A stretch of DNA of 64,000 bases from Aphanothece hegewaldii CCALA 016. GTDB taxonomy: Bacteria; Cyanobacteriota; Cyanobacteriia; Cyanobacteriales; Microcystaceae. This document shows positions 1-7,793 of this stretch, piece by piece. The notes under the pieces were generated by a model that saw nothing but the letters and a program-made list of their open reading frames with translations, was not told where the DNA came from and did not search any database. Numbering within the stretch: position 1 is the stretch's first letter; every line of letters starts with the position of its first letter. The stretch spans positions 62,001 through 126,000 of the forward strand of contig NZ_PXOH01000001.1 in the NCBI RefSeq assembly GCF_003007785.1, read 5' to 3'. Made by a program: the position numbers and the translations under genes.

Positions 1-38
1 AGCCCCTCGCCTTTTAGGAGAGGGGTTGGGGTGAGGTC
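1..38. repeat. GC-rich dispersed palindromic repeat (copy A)
   Basis: This short C/G-rich stretch forms an imperfect hairpin (CCCCTCGCCT, loop, AGGAGAGGGG) followed by a 'ggttggggtgagg' tail. It stands out against the AT-rich surroundings. Related sequences lie inside the olefin synthase gene (near 12160, 13460 and 13890) and inside a Uma2 gene (near 46600). It lies just upstream of pyrD and would be read into that protein if the GTG at 31 were used as the start. Confidence 0.6.
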
Positions 39-66
39 AAATCGATTTTCATTAAATAACCTTAAA

Positions 67-1197
67 ATGTTTGAACTCCTAAAACCTGCCTATCCTCTCG
101 CTTTTTCGGCTGTTAGAGGAACCTTAGAAGAAACTCATCTACAGTTACTCAAAACCCTAAATTGGATTGATCGCACCCGCGCTCAACCCCTCGGCAATTG
201 GTTATTATCAGAATTAGAACAATCCTTTTGTTATAACGACCCTCGTTTATCTCAAAGTTTTTGGGGACTCAATTTCAGTAACCCACTAGGATTAGCCGCA
301 GGTTTCGATAAAGATGGTTTAGGGGCGGGAATTTGGTCTAATTTTGGCTTCGGATTTGCCGAATTAGGAGCTATTACGCTGCATTCACAATCGGGTAACC
401 CCCCACCTCGTTTATTCCGTTTACCACAGGATAAAGCCGCTTTAAACCGTATGGGAGCGAATAATAATGGGGCGGCGGTAATGGCGAAAACCTTACAAGA
501 AACTTGGGACAGAAAACCTCGATCGATTCCCATCGGGATTAATCTATGTAAATCTAAAATAACGGACTTAGAAGACGCGCCACAAGATTACGTCGGCAGT
601 TTTCAGTATCTAAAAGATTGGGCGGATTATTTCGTGATTAATGTCAGTTCTCCCAATACACCAGGACTGCGATCGCTACAATCTGGTGAACAACTTGAAC
701 CTATTTTAGCCGCTTTAACCGATGCCAATCAAAACAATCAACCGATTTTAATTAAAATTGCACCCGATCTCGATTGGGATGCGATTTCAGATATTATTAA
801 ACTAGCCCAAAATTATCGGTTATCGGGAATTATTGCCACAAATACAACGACTAGACGGGATATCTTACAAACCAAAATCTTAAAAGAGACAGGAAAACCT
901 TTAAGCTCTGAAGCAGGGGGGATCAGTGGTTTACCGTTGCGCGATCGTTCTACAGAAGTGATCCGTTTTATCTATCAAGAAACCTTCGGAACACTCCCGA
1001 TTATTGGCGTTGGTGGTATCTTTACTGTAGACGATGCCTGGGAGAAAATCACCGCCGGAGCGAGTCTATTACAAACCTATACAGGTTGGCTTTATCAGGG
1101 ACCTTGGATGATTCCTTCTATTCTAAAAGGATTAATCGCTAAACTGGATCAGTCGGGTTTATCAAATATTTCCTCTTCAGTTGGAATTAAATCATAA
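67..1197 (+). CDS. pyrD: Dihydroorotate dehydrogenase (quinone), class 2
   Basis: This enzyme oxidises dihydroorotate to orotate in pyrimidine synthesis, using FMN and passing electrons to membrane quinone. The protein (about 376 residues) has the class 2 hallmarks: an N-terminal amphipathic stretch, [13 protein letters not shown] near residues 72-84, [10 protein letters not shown], the VSSPNTPG segment near 194-201 that carries the catalytic serine, KIAPDL, ATNTTT, and the FMN-phosphate loops SEAGGISG and GVGGIF. The frame is open from a GTG at 31, but those first codons are repeat DNA, so the ATG at 67 is preferred. Its stop shares one base with the next ATG, which suggests cotranscription with the IMPase-like gene. 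Confidence 0.95.
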   Translation: MFELLKPAYPLAFSAVRGTLEETHLQLLKTLNWIDRTRAQPLGNWLLSELEQSFCYNDPRLSQSFWGLNFSNPLGLAAGFDKDGLGAGIWSNFGFGFAELGAITLHSQSGNPPPRLFRLPQDKAALNRMGANNNGAAVMAKTLQETWDRKPRSIPIGINLCKSKITDLEDAPQDYVGSFQYLKDWADYFVINVSSPNTPGLRSLQSGEQLEPILAALTDANQNNQPILIKIAPDLDWDAISDIIKLAQNYRLSGIIATNTTTRRDILQTKILKETGKPLSSEAGGISGLPLRDRSTEVIRFIYQETFGTLPIIGVGGIFTVDDAWEKITAGASLLQTYTGWLYQGPWMIPSILKGLIAKLDQSGLSNISSSVGIKS

Positions 1198-2009
1198 TGA
1201 ATGAATTTTGGACAGACATTTTAACTTTTTGCCAAGAAACCACAAAACGAGTCGGCGAAACATTAGTCAAAGACTTTGGAAAAATACAAGCAACCCGCAA
1301 AGAAGATGGTACATTAGTCACAAAAGCCGATCAATGGTCTGACGGAGAAATTAGAAAATCTATTTACGAGAGATTTCCTGAACATGGCGTATTAACCGAA
1401 GAAACAACCCATATTTTCCCCGATAATGAGTGGTGTTGGATTGTTGATCCCATTGATGGTACAACAAACTTTACTAGAGGAATTCCAATCTGGGGAATTT
1501 CATTAGGATTACTCTACAAAGGAACGCCCGTTTTTGGTTACGTTTATTTCCCGCAAATACAACAGTCTTATTATGGTTATTGGTATGGCGAATCTGGTTT
1601 AATGGGGCCAATAGGGGCTTATTGTAATGGAGAATTGATTCAAACCAGTTTAGATTCTCCCAGTCAAAATCATCTTTTTAATTTTTGCGCTCGTAGTATA
1701 GATGTTCTCAAAAATCCATTTCCTTGTAAAGTCCGACTGATTGGAGTAGCCAGCTATAACATTCTTTTAGTGGCTTCTGGGGCGGCTTTGGGTGGAGTGG
1801 AAGCAACCCCTAAAATCTGGGATTTAGCGGCAGTGTGGGCGATTTTACAGGCTGCAGGTGGGGTTTTTATTTCCCTGTCCCCTGAACCGATGTTCCCCTT
1901 AAATATAGGCGAAAATTATGGACAGCGATCGTTTCCTTGCTTGACGTTAAGTCGTGATGACTTGGTTCCTGTATTTAAACCTTTAGTCGATTTTCTCGGC
2001 AAAACTTAA
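1197..2009 (+). CDS. Inositol monophosphatase family protein
   Basis: This is a Mg-dependent phosphatase of the IMPase/SuhB/CysQ superfamily, 270 residues and full length. It shows the metal-binding signature LTEET near 67-71, the DPIDGTTNF box at 84-92 and the C-terminal WDLAAVWAILQAAGG motif. The exact substrate (inositol phosphate, histidinol phosphate or PAP) cannot be read from the sequence. It overlaps the pyrD stop by one base (taATGa), so translation is probably coupled. The 3' end overlaps the convergent nuclease gene by four bases. Confidence 0.88.
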   Translation: MNEFWTDILTFCQETTKRVGETLVKDFGKIQATRKEDGTLVTKADQWSDGEIRKSIYERFPEHGVLTEETTHIFPDNEWCWIVDPIDGTTNFTRGIPIWGISLGLLYKGTPVFGYVYFPQIQQSYYGYWYGESGLMGPIGAYCNGELIQTSLDSPSQNHLFNFCARSIDVLKNPFPCKVRLIGVASYNILLVASGAALGGVEATPKIWDLAAVWAILQAAGGVFISLSPEPMFPLNIGENYGQRSFPCLTLSRDDLVPVFKPLVDFLGKT

Positions 2010-2872
2010 GTTTCTTGTGATTCTTGACTTTTTTCGGCTTCTTGCTGAACAACTTCTAGGGGTAAATCTAAAGATTGTGCTATTAAAGTTAAGCTTAATC
2101 CAAGTTGAATCATACGAGGTATTGATTCTAACTTAGCTTCTTCATAAACTGCTAACTTAGCTTCTTCATAAACTGCTAACTTAGCTTCTTGATAAGCTTC
2201 TTGATAAGCTTCTTGATAAGCTTCTTGATACATTTTAGTTTCTTTTATTTTAAACTCATCTAATCCAAACATGGCTTTTACTTCCTCCCAAGACTTACTC
2301 GGTAATTGATAAATAATAATTGTTTCAATCAAATTAATTAAATTACGGATAACAGCTTCATCGCTTAACTCTTGTCTCGCTTGTTGCACTAACCCCGTAG
2401 CCTTTTGGATGACTCTTTCTGGCTTCTCTATCACCAGTTTAACAACTTCTACGGCTAATGATGTTTCTCCTTGTTCTCCTAATTCGTCCAAATAAATCCG
2501 TTTAACTCGATCTAACTGCAAAATTTCGCCAAAATGTCTTGTAACCTCTCTTTCTATATTGCGACTGGGATAGATGACTACAACGCGCCAAGGATGAGAT
2601 ATTGGGTATTGTTTTAGATAAAGAAACAATTCACTAAATAGCCGATAATAAAGAGTTTCATCGGGCTGAAACTGTACTTCTACTAAATAAAAAGGTTTAT
2701 TCGGTTCATTTGTTGTGGGGAAGAATAATCCATCGATCCGAAAAGCAAGTTGTTTAACTTCCTGTGAGGTAAACTTATAACTTTCCGCTTCAGTGGGTAA
2801 ATTTCCTATTAATTCAAAAAAGGTTTGAGGAAATTCTTGAAATAAGCGATAAAAAATACTATCTGTTTTCAT
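2006..2872 (-). CDS. Rpn-family (DUF2887-like) PD-(D/E)XK nuclease
   Basis: The protein resembles the cyanobacterial Rpn / DUF2887 family of predicted transposase-derived nucleases. The N-terminus (FYRLFQEFPQTFFELIG) and the core RIDGLFFP...YLVEVQFQ fit the PD-(D/E)XK fold: an Asp after a hydrophobic strand, then an E-x-Q strand. The C-terminal third contains a perfect short-period repeat (YQEA, then YEEAKLAV) encoded by a DNA tandem repeat. The start codon lies inside the 3' end of rnc (14-base overlap), so it may be translated by coupling to rnc. Members are usually mobile and multicopy. Activity is not shown by the sequence. Confidence 0.8.
   Translation of the reverse strand: MKTDSIFYRLFQEFPQTFFELIGNLPTEAESYKFTSQEVKQLAFRIDGLFFPTTNEPNKPFYLVEVQFQPDETLYYRLFSELFLYLKQYPISHPWRVVVIYPSRNIEREVTRHFGEILQLDRVKRIYLDELGEQGETSLAVEVVKLVIEKPERVIQKATGLVQQARQELSDEAVIRNLINLIETIIIYQLPSKSWEEVKAMFGLDEFKIKETKMYQEAYQEAYQEAYQEAKLAVYEEAKLAVYEEAKLESIPRMIQLGLSLTLIAQSLDLPLEVVQQEAEKSQESQET
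2131..2230. repeat. Coding tandem repeat, 2 x 24 bp plus 4 x 12 bp
   Basis: Two identical 24-bp units beginning acttagcttcttc are followed by a partial unit and four exact copies of agcttcttgata. All lie within the Rpn-like gene and keep its frame. In the protein they encode YEEAKLAV-type repeats and four successive YQEA repeats, a helical and probably coiled-coil stretch. The exact copies are typical of a length-variable (slippage-prone) locus. Confidence 0.9.
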
Positions 2873-3560
2873 TAATTTTTCTTAATTCTATTTGTTTTAA
2901 AGCATCTTCGGCGGCGGCTTTTGTCGCTTCTTGTTTACGTTTGCCTTTGCCTTTTCCGTAAACTTTGTCTTTAACTTTGACAATAGCAATAAATTCTTTA
3001 GCATGATCTAAGCCAGATTCGCTAATTATTACATATTCTGGATTTTGAGTAAAGTTTGCTAATGCCCATTGTTGAAAGCGATTTTTTGAATCAACTAATG
3101 ATACTTTCTCAGTCTCCGATTCAGGTAAAATAATTTCAGCAGCAACGGCGGTAAAAATGCTCTCCACATATTCTTTAACGGCTTCAATTCCTGCATCTAA
3201 ATAATAAGCCCCAATCATCGCTTCAAATACATCACACAGAATTGCAGTATTATTTCGCGCACCGTCTTTTATTGCCCCTTTTCCTAAGCGTAATAATTCC
3301 CCTAATTTAAGTTCTTTCGCTAATTTCGATAACTGTGTTTCATCAACTAAATTAGCTCGTAAACGGGTTAATTGTGCTTCCGTCATCTTCGGATAAGTTT
3401 GATATAGTAATTCACCAACTAAAAAGGAAAGTATGGCATCTCCCAAGAATTCTAGACGTTCATTGTGTTCTGATACATCAGAACATTCATTAACATAAGA
3501 ACGATGGGTTAAGGCACATAACCAAAGTGTTTGATTTTTAAAAATGGGTAATTTCATCAT
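2859..3560 (-). CDS. rnc: Ribonuclease III
   Basis: This is a double-strand-specific endoribonuclease used in rRNA processing and RNA turnover. The 233-residue protein has the RNase III signature NERLEFLGDAILSF at 33-46 (acidic residues E37 and D41) and the second acidic pair D110 and E113 in DVFEAMIGAYYLD. A C-terminal double-strand RNA-binding domain covers about residues 155-227 and ends GKRKQEATKAAAEDAL. Either of the two adjacent Met codons could be the start. It lies five bases downstream of the ABC permease gene and overlaps the Rpn gene, in one leftward transcription block. Confidence 0.93.
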   Translation of the reverse strand: MMKLPIFKNQTLWLCALTHRSYVNECSDVSEHNERLEFLGDAILSFLVGELLYQTYPKMTEAQLTRLRANLVDETQLSKLAKELKLGELLRLGKGAIKDGARNNTAILCDVFEAMIGAYYLDAGIEAVKEYVESIFTAVAAEIILPESETEKVSLVDSKNRFQQWALANFTQNPEYVIISESGLDHAKEFIAIVKVKDKVYGKGKGKRKQEATKAAAEDALKQIELRKINENR

Positions 3561-3565
3561 AGTCT

Positions 3566-4381
3566 TTAATTTTTTAAACCTGTTGTACCAATTCCTCTAA
3601 TAAACTGCTTTTGTCCAAAGAGGAATAAAATAATTATCGGAAGGGTTACAATAACAACAACTGCCATCAAAACTGACCAACTATTTGTAAATTCTTCTTG
3701 AAAGGCGGCTACTGCTAATTGTACGGTTCTGAGTTCGGGACGAGTTGTAAAAACTAAGGGTTTAAATAAGTCGTTCCATTCCGCAATAAAACTAATCAAA
3801 AATAGGGTTACTAACGCAGGACGAGATAAAGGTAAAAGAATGTTCCAAAGAATTTGTAAACGATTAGCACCATCTAATAATGCAGCTTCTTCTAATTCTA
3901 TTGGGATTGTTAAAAAGAATTGTCGCATCAAAAATATACTATAGCCATTGGCTGCAGTTGGTAAAATCATCGCCCAATAGGTATTAATTAAATTTCCCCA
4001 TTTAAGAACCAAAAAAATTGGAATAACCAAGAGTTGGAAGGGAATAACTAAAGTCGCTAAGACTAAAAGTAATATACTATTTCGCCCAGAAAAAGATAAA
4101 CGAGACAAGGCATAACCCGCAGTTGTAGAAGTAACAATCTGAAAAAAAGTAACAGCGATCGCAACTCCTGTAGAATTAGCAAATGCTAAAATAAAATTAC
4201 CTTGTTTCCATGCTTCTTGATAGTTTTCCCAAGTATAATAGTTTTGTGTTATTGCCTCTTTTATTGTCATCCCTATCGGAACGATAGAAGTTATAAAAAC
4301 AACACCTAAAGGAAATAAAACGAGAATAGATATTAATCCTAAAATCGATAAAGTAATTGATTTATTGAGCATAGTTATCAT
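3566..4381 (-). CDS. Carbohydrate ABC transporter permease (MalG/UgpE type)
   Basis: This is an inner-membrane permease subunit of a sugar or polyol ABC importer. It has six predicted hydrophobic segments in 271 residues. The cytoplasmic EAA loop, LEEAALLDGANRLQILWNIL, contacts the ATPase. The C-terminal AFQEEFTNSWSVLMA region is typical of the MalG-like half. No partner permease, binding protein or ATPase lies nearby, so its system must be encoded elsewhere. A second in-frame ATG at codon 4 is an alternative start. Confidence 0.88.
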   Translation of the reverse strand: MITMLNKSITLSILGLISILVLFPLGVVFITSIVPIGMTIKEAITQNYYTWENYQEAWKQGNFILAFANSTGVAIAVTFFQIVTSTTAGYALSRLSFSGRNSILLLVLATLVIPFQLLVIPIFLVLKWGNLINTYWAMILPTAANGYSIFLMRQFFLTIPIELEEAALLDGANRLQILWNILLPLSRPALVTLFLISFIAEWNDLFKPLVFTTRPELRTVQLAVAAFQEEFTNSWSVLMAVVVIVTLPIIILFLFGQKQFIRGIGTTGLKN

Positions 4382-4388
4382 TCAATCA

Positions 4389-5033
4389 TCAGAAATAAGC
4401 ATAGTTATTAAATTGTTGTATTAGGGCTTCAGTATCAGTTGAACTATCAGTTAGTATATACCAACCAATGAAAATTAAAACAAAAGGTAAAACATATTTA
4501 GAAATCGGTTCAATGAGAGATTTTAAGCGACTGCTAGACAAAAAGATTCTTGCAATAATCCCCCACAAAACCCCCATGAATAATGATGTCACTAAAACGA
4601 GCCACCTTAAACCTTGTTGTGTATCCGTCATAAAAGCTAAAAAAACAGCAAGGGTATCGCCACTATTAGCTAACATAATTCCACAAACCGTTAAAATAAT
4701 TTTAATTTTCGATTTAGATACATCTAATTGCTTAACTGATTCATTAGTTGAAGATCTATTAAAGATCTGTAAAATTTGATAGATGCCTAATGAAATGGGA
4801 ATAATTCCCAAATACTTAAGAAAATGAATCGGAAAAATACCCAACCAATATGAAAATACTAAAGCCACTATATTAACAATAAAAATATCCATTAAATAGC
4901 CAATAACTACTTCTCTTTTATAAGAACTATAATTCCCCATAAAGCCGATTAGTAATAACAAATTATCGAGGCTACTGGAAATGAAAGTGACAATTGTTAA
5001 ATTAATAATTAAAAAAATTGGCTCGCTCATCAT
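4389..5033 (-). CDS. CadD-like (LysE superfamily) cation exporter
   Basis: This 214-residue membrane protein has five or six hydrophobic segments. The motifs match the cadmium-resistance CadD / LysE-like superfamily: an N-terminal SSLDNLLLL segment (comparable to the TxIDD motif of CadD) and a second half starting NSGDTLAVFLAF (comparable to NGGDNIGIY). Charged residues inside these membrane segments suggest ion transport. The substrate is not known from the sequence. It sits 7 bases upstream of the sugar permease in the same direction. A second Met follows immediately. Confidence 0.65.
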   Translation of the reverse strand: MMSEPIFLIINLTIVTFISSSLDNLLLLIGFMGNYSSYKREVVIGYLMDIFIVNIVALVFSYWLGIFPIHFLKYLGIIPISLGIYQILQIFNRSSTNESVKQLDVSKSKIKIILTVCGIMLANSGDTLAVFLAFMTDTQQGLRWLVLVTSLFMGVLWGIIARIFLSSSRLKSLIEPISKYVLPFVLIFIGWYILTDSSTDTEALIQQFNNYAYF

Positions 5034-5145
5034 TCTGTAATATGATAATATGGATTTTGCTAATTGAACAAATAAATAGCATAAATAAAAAACTGAAAAG
5101 ATTAATTTAAAATAAAATTGTCAGGATAAAGGAATATTAAATCTA

Positions 5146-6768
5146 ATGATAAAAGCCCTAACTCTATCTGTTTTTACTACTATTCTTACCGCTTTACCTG
5201 TATTTGCAGCAGGGGAAATTCTGGTATCTTATGGACCTTGGAAAGGATCAATTAGAGTTGAATCATTAGAAACATTTGCTAAAGATGGCACAGTTAATAG
5301 TAATCTAAGATTTTATATGAGAAGTCTTAACAGAGAACAACGAGAGCAGTTTAGACAAGCTTTAGTCAAACAAGTTAATGTTAGTCCTGTTTTGCTTTCT
5401 CGTTTTTTTAACAGTGCATTGGGCGCAGATATATTAGCACGTGCGGGTCGAGGAATTACCATTCAGGGTGGAAGCAATGGTAAATTTGCTCTACGATCTG
5501 CCATCATAAAAGCTGCTTTTGAGCCAGAAGGACTGACATTACTGAATGTTTTGCGTAATTTTCCCACCAATATGCAGTTACAGGGAGAGTATCTGATAGG
5601 ACTCTCAAACACAGTTGATCTCATTGTTGAAGCAACGAACTATTTTACCGCTCAAATGGGTGAAATAGCGACACAACAAGCCGAATCTAGCACCGTAGAT
5701 TTTAGCAAACTTCCAGAGCTTCGCAACAAAGGATCATTTCAAGTTCGTCAAGAAACCTTGACTTTAACGGATGCGAGTAGAAAGCGTACTTTTTATATGA
5801 TTCTCATCACCCCCGAAACATATCGATCGGGGAAAACGCCTGTTGTCATTATCTCTCATGGGTTAGCATCTAGGCCAGAAGATTTCGCGGATCTAGGCAA
5901 ACATTTAGCATCTTATGGTTTTGTCGTCGCCCTACCGCAGCATCCTGGGAGTGATTTTCAACAAAAACTAAATTTACTTAATGGTTTATCTAGAGAAGTT
6001 TTCGAGAAAAGCGAATTTTACGATCGCCCCAAAGATATTAGCTTTGTCATAGATGAACTAGAACGCCGTAATCAAGCGAAATTTGGCGGACGATTGGACT
6101 TAGAAAATGTTGGAGTTGTCGGGCATTCTTTTGGGGGATATGGTGCCTTAGCGGTTGCTGGAGCCGAGATTAATTTAGACTATCTTAAATCAGTCTGCGA
6201 TCAACCCTTTAGTGGACTCAATGTCTCATTATTACTTCAGTGTCGCGCTTTAGATGTGTCCTTTCCTACCTACCAGTTTAGAGATCCAAGAGTTAAAGCG
6301 GTAATCGGGAAAAACCCCGTTAATAGCACGATTTTTGGTCAATCAGGACTCGCACAAATTCAGATTCCTGTCATGATTACTGGGGGAAACTACGATCCAG
6401 CAACCCCGTTTGTTTTAGAACAAGTTCGCGCTTTTACTTGGTTAACAACACCCGATAAATATTTAGCATTAGCAGAAGGACAAGCTCATGTAGACTTTTC
6501 TCAACTCGATGCAGGGATCACTCAAGTATTAGATTCTATGCCTGGACTCATCTTACCCGATGCTGATTTACTCAATAGTTACCGAGATCCAATTGTTGTA
6601 GCTTTTTTTGAGGTGTATCTCGCTAAAAATGAGCAGTTTAAACCTTTTTTAACCTCTGCTTACGGAAAATATCTCAGTCAAGATCAAAAATTTAGATTTT
6701 TGCTAATTGATGCGTCGGCACAGCCCATCTTACAGGAATCCCTCAGTACTTTTCAGCGTAGAAGATAG
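5146..6768 (+). CDS. Secreted alpha/beta hydrolase with N-terminal DUF1400
   Basis: A signal peptide covers about residues 1-21 (ending VFAAG). It is followed by the cyanobacterial DUF1400 region (residues 22-150), which starts ILVSYGPWKGSIRVESLETFAK. A lipase / PAF-acetylhydrolase-like alpha/beta hydrolase domain then covers about 200-500. The oxyanion HG motif is VIISHGLASRPEDF and the nucleophile elbow is GHSFGG with Ser328. A likely acid lies in GGNYDPATP and the His in EGQAHVDF. It is probably a periplasmic or exported esterase. It stands alone, divergent from the CadD gene. Confidence 0.85.
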   Translation: MIKALTLSVFTTILTALPVFAAGEILVSYGPWKGSIRVESLETFAKDGTVNSNLRFYMRSLNREQREQFRQALVKQVNVSPVLLSRFFNSALGADILARAGRGITIQGGSNGKFALRSAIIKAAFEPEGLTLLNVLRNFPTNMQLQGEYLIGLSNTVDLIVEATNYFTAQMGEIATQQAESSTVDFSKLPELRNKGSFQVRQETLTLTDASRKRTFYMILITPETYRSGKTPVVIISHGLASRPEDFADLGKHLASYGFVVALPQHPGSDFQQKLNLLNGLSREVFEKSEFYDRPKDISFVIDELERRNQAKFGGRLDLENVGVVGHSFGGYGALAVAGAEINLDYLKSVCDQPFSGLNVSLLLQCRALDVSFPTYQFRDPRVKAVIGKNPVNSTIFGQSGLAQIQIPVMITGGNYDPATPFVLEQVRAFTWLTTPDKYLALAEGQAHVDFSQLDAGITQVLDSMPGLILPDADLLNSYRDPIVVAFFEVYLAKNEQFKPFLTSAYGKYLSQDQKFRFLLIDASAQPILQESLSTFQRRR

Positions 6769-6806
6769 ATTAATTTTTAATTGATGTGGGCTACTTTTGA
6801 TGTGAT

Positions 6807-7208
6807 TTAAGGGTTGGGAAAAAATACAACTTTTCCGAGAATTCCTAATAAACCTGTCACTAAAACCCCAACAATCCCCAAAAAGCCAATACTAAAAGTA
6901 TTAAGACGAGAACTGTTATCGTCGATGCGTCTGTTGCTATCGTCAAATCGTTGATTCATTTGTCTATTAAGATCATCAAACCGTTGATCGGTTTTTTTAT
7001 CCAATAAAGATATCGTGTTATTTATTGCTTTTAGCTGTTCATCGGTACGAGCGATATGTAAGTCTAGTTTCTTGTCTATCCCGTCTGTTTTGTGGTCTAA
7101 ATCATTAATTTTGTGGTCTAAATCACTAATTTTGCGGTCTAAATCACTAAACCGATTATTAATTAAGTCTTTCAGTTCTTTTAAATCGGCTTCTGTAACT
7201 GTGGTCAT
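6807..7208 (-). CDS. Coiled-coil protein with C-terminal membrane anchor (copy 1)
   Basis: No named family was recognised. The protein (about 133 residues) begins MTTVTEADLKELKDLI. It continues as heptad-like repeats of the type DLDRKISDLDHKINDL and DDLNRQMNQRFDDSNRRIDD, and ends in a hydrophobic segment, FLGIVGVLVTGLLGILGKVVF. It looks like a single-pass tail-anchored coiled-coil protein. The frame is open 13 codons further upstream, but a clear AGGAG lies at the right distance before the ATG at 7208, so that start is chosen. The paralogue follows at 7352-7687. Confidence 0.7.
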   Translation of the reverse strand: MTTVTEADLKELKDLINNRFSDLDRKISDLDHKINDLDHKTDGIDKKLDLHIARTDEQLKAINNTISLLDKKTDQRFDDLNRQMNQRFDDSNRRIDDNSSRLNTFSIGFLGIVGVLVTGLLGILGKVVFFPNP

Positions 7209-7351
7209 TTTTGCTACACTCCTAAAGAGAGAAAGATTTTTCATCAACTCCCCAGAGTTCCTATCTCTAGGGGGTTACTCATATTATGGGTTATTCGGCT
7301 GTGATTTCGTTAAACAATCGCGGTATGAAAGTGGGCTACTTTTGATATGAT

Positions 7352-7687
7352 TTAAGGGTTGGGAAAAAATACGACTTTTCCGATAATTCCTAAAATTCCT
7401 GTGGCAAAAACTCCAACGATGCCAAAAATCCCAAGGGTTAATGTATTGAGACGGCTATTACTATCATCAATTCGTTTATTTGTTTCATCTAGTCTTTTTT
7501 CAATACCCTTTAGCTGTTCATCCGTTTTGGCGATATAAACTTCTAATTTCTTGTCTATCGCGTCTGTTTTTCGGTCTAAATCATTAATTTTGTGGTCTAA
7601 ATCACTAATTTTGCGGTCTAAATCACTAAACCGATTATTAATTAAGTCTTTTAGTTCTTTTAAATCGGCTTCTGTAACTGTGGTCAT
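7352..7687 (-). CDS. Coiled-coil protein with C-terminal membrane anchor (copy 2)
   Basis: Tandem paralogue of the gene at 6807-7208, with an identical first 50 or so residues. It is shorter (about 111 residues) because the stretch with the TDQRFDDLNRQ-type repeats is missing. The C-terminal membrane segment (IFGIVGVFATGILGIIGKVVF) and the FFPNP end are conserved. AGGAG precedes the ATG at 7687. Similar coiled-coil plus membrane-helix proteins are common in cyanobacteria and have no assigned function. Confidence 0.7.
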   Translation of the reverse strand: MTTVTEADLKELKDLINNRFSDLDRKISDLDHKINDLDRKTDAIDKKLEVYIAKTDEQLKGIEKRLDETNKRIDDSNSRLNTLTLGIFGIVGVFATGILGIIGKVVFFPNP

Positions 7688-7793
7688 TTTTGCTACACTC
7701 CTAGAAAGAGAAAGATTTTTCATCAACTCCCCAGAGTTCCTATCTCTAGGGGATTACTCATATTATCGATGATTCGGCTGTGACTTCGTTTAA

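Larger units (their letters stand above)
6783..7790. repeat. Tandem duplication of a small gene with its flanks
   Basis: Two direct copies, about 6783-7320 and 7328-7790, share near-identical 3' flanks (gggctacttttgat..), coding ends and 5' leaders (ccagagttcctatctctagg..). The downstream copy (lower coordinates) carries an extra stretch of about 66 bases in the coiled-coil region. The duplication explains the paralogous coding pair. Confidence 0.92.

Noticed and set aside
2006..2872. Insertion sequence around the Rpn gene
   Set aside because: No terminal inverted repeats or target duplications; the gene overlaps rnc.
4468..4779. 103-codon plus-strand frame within the CadD-like gene
   Set aside because: Fully antisense to a coherent membrane protein, with no ribosome site.
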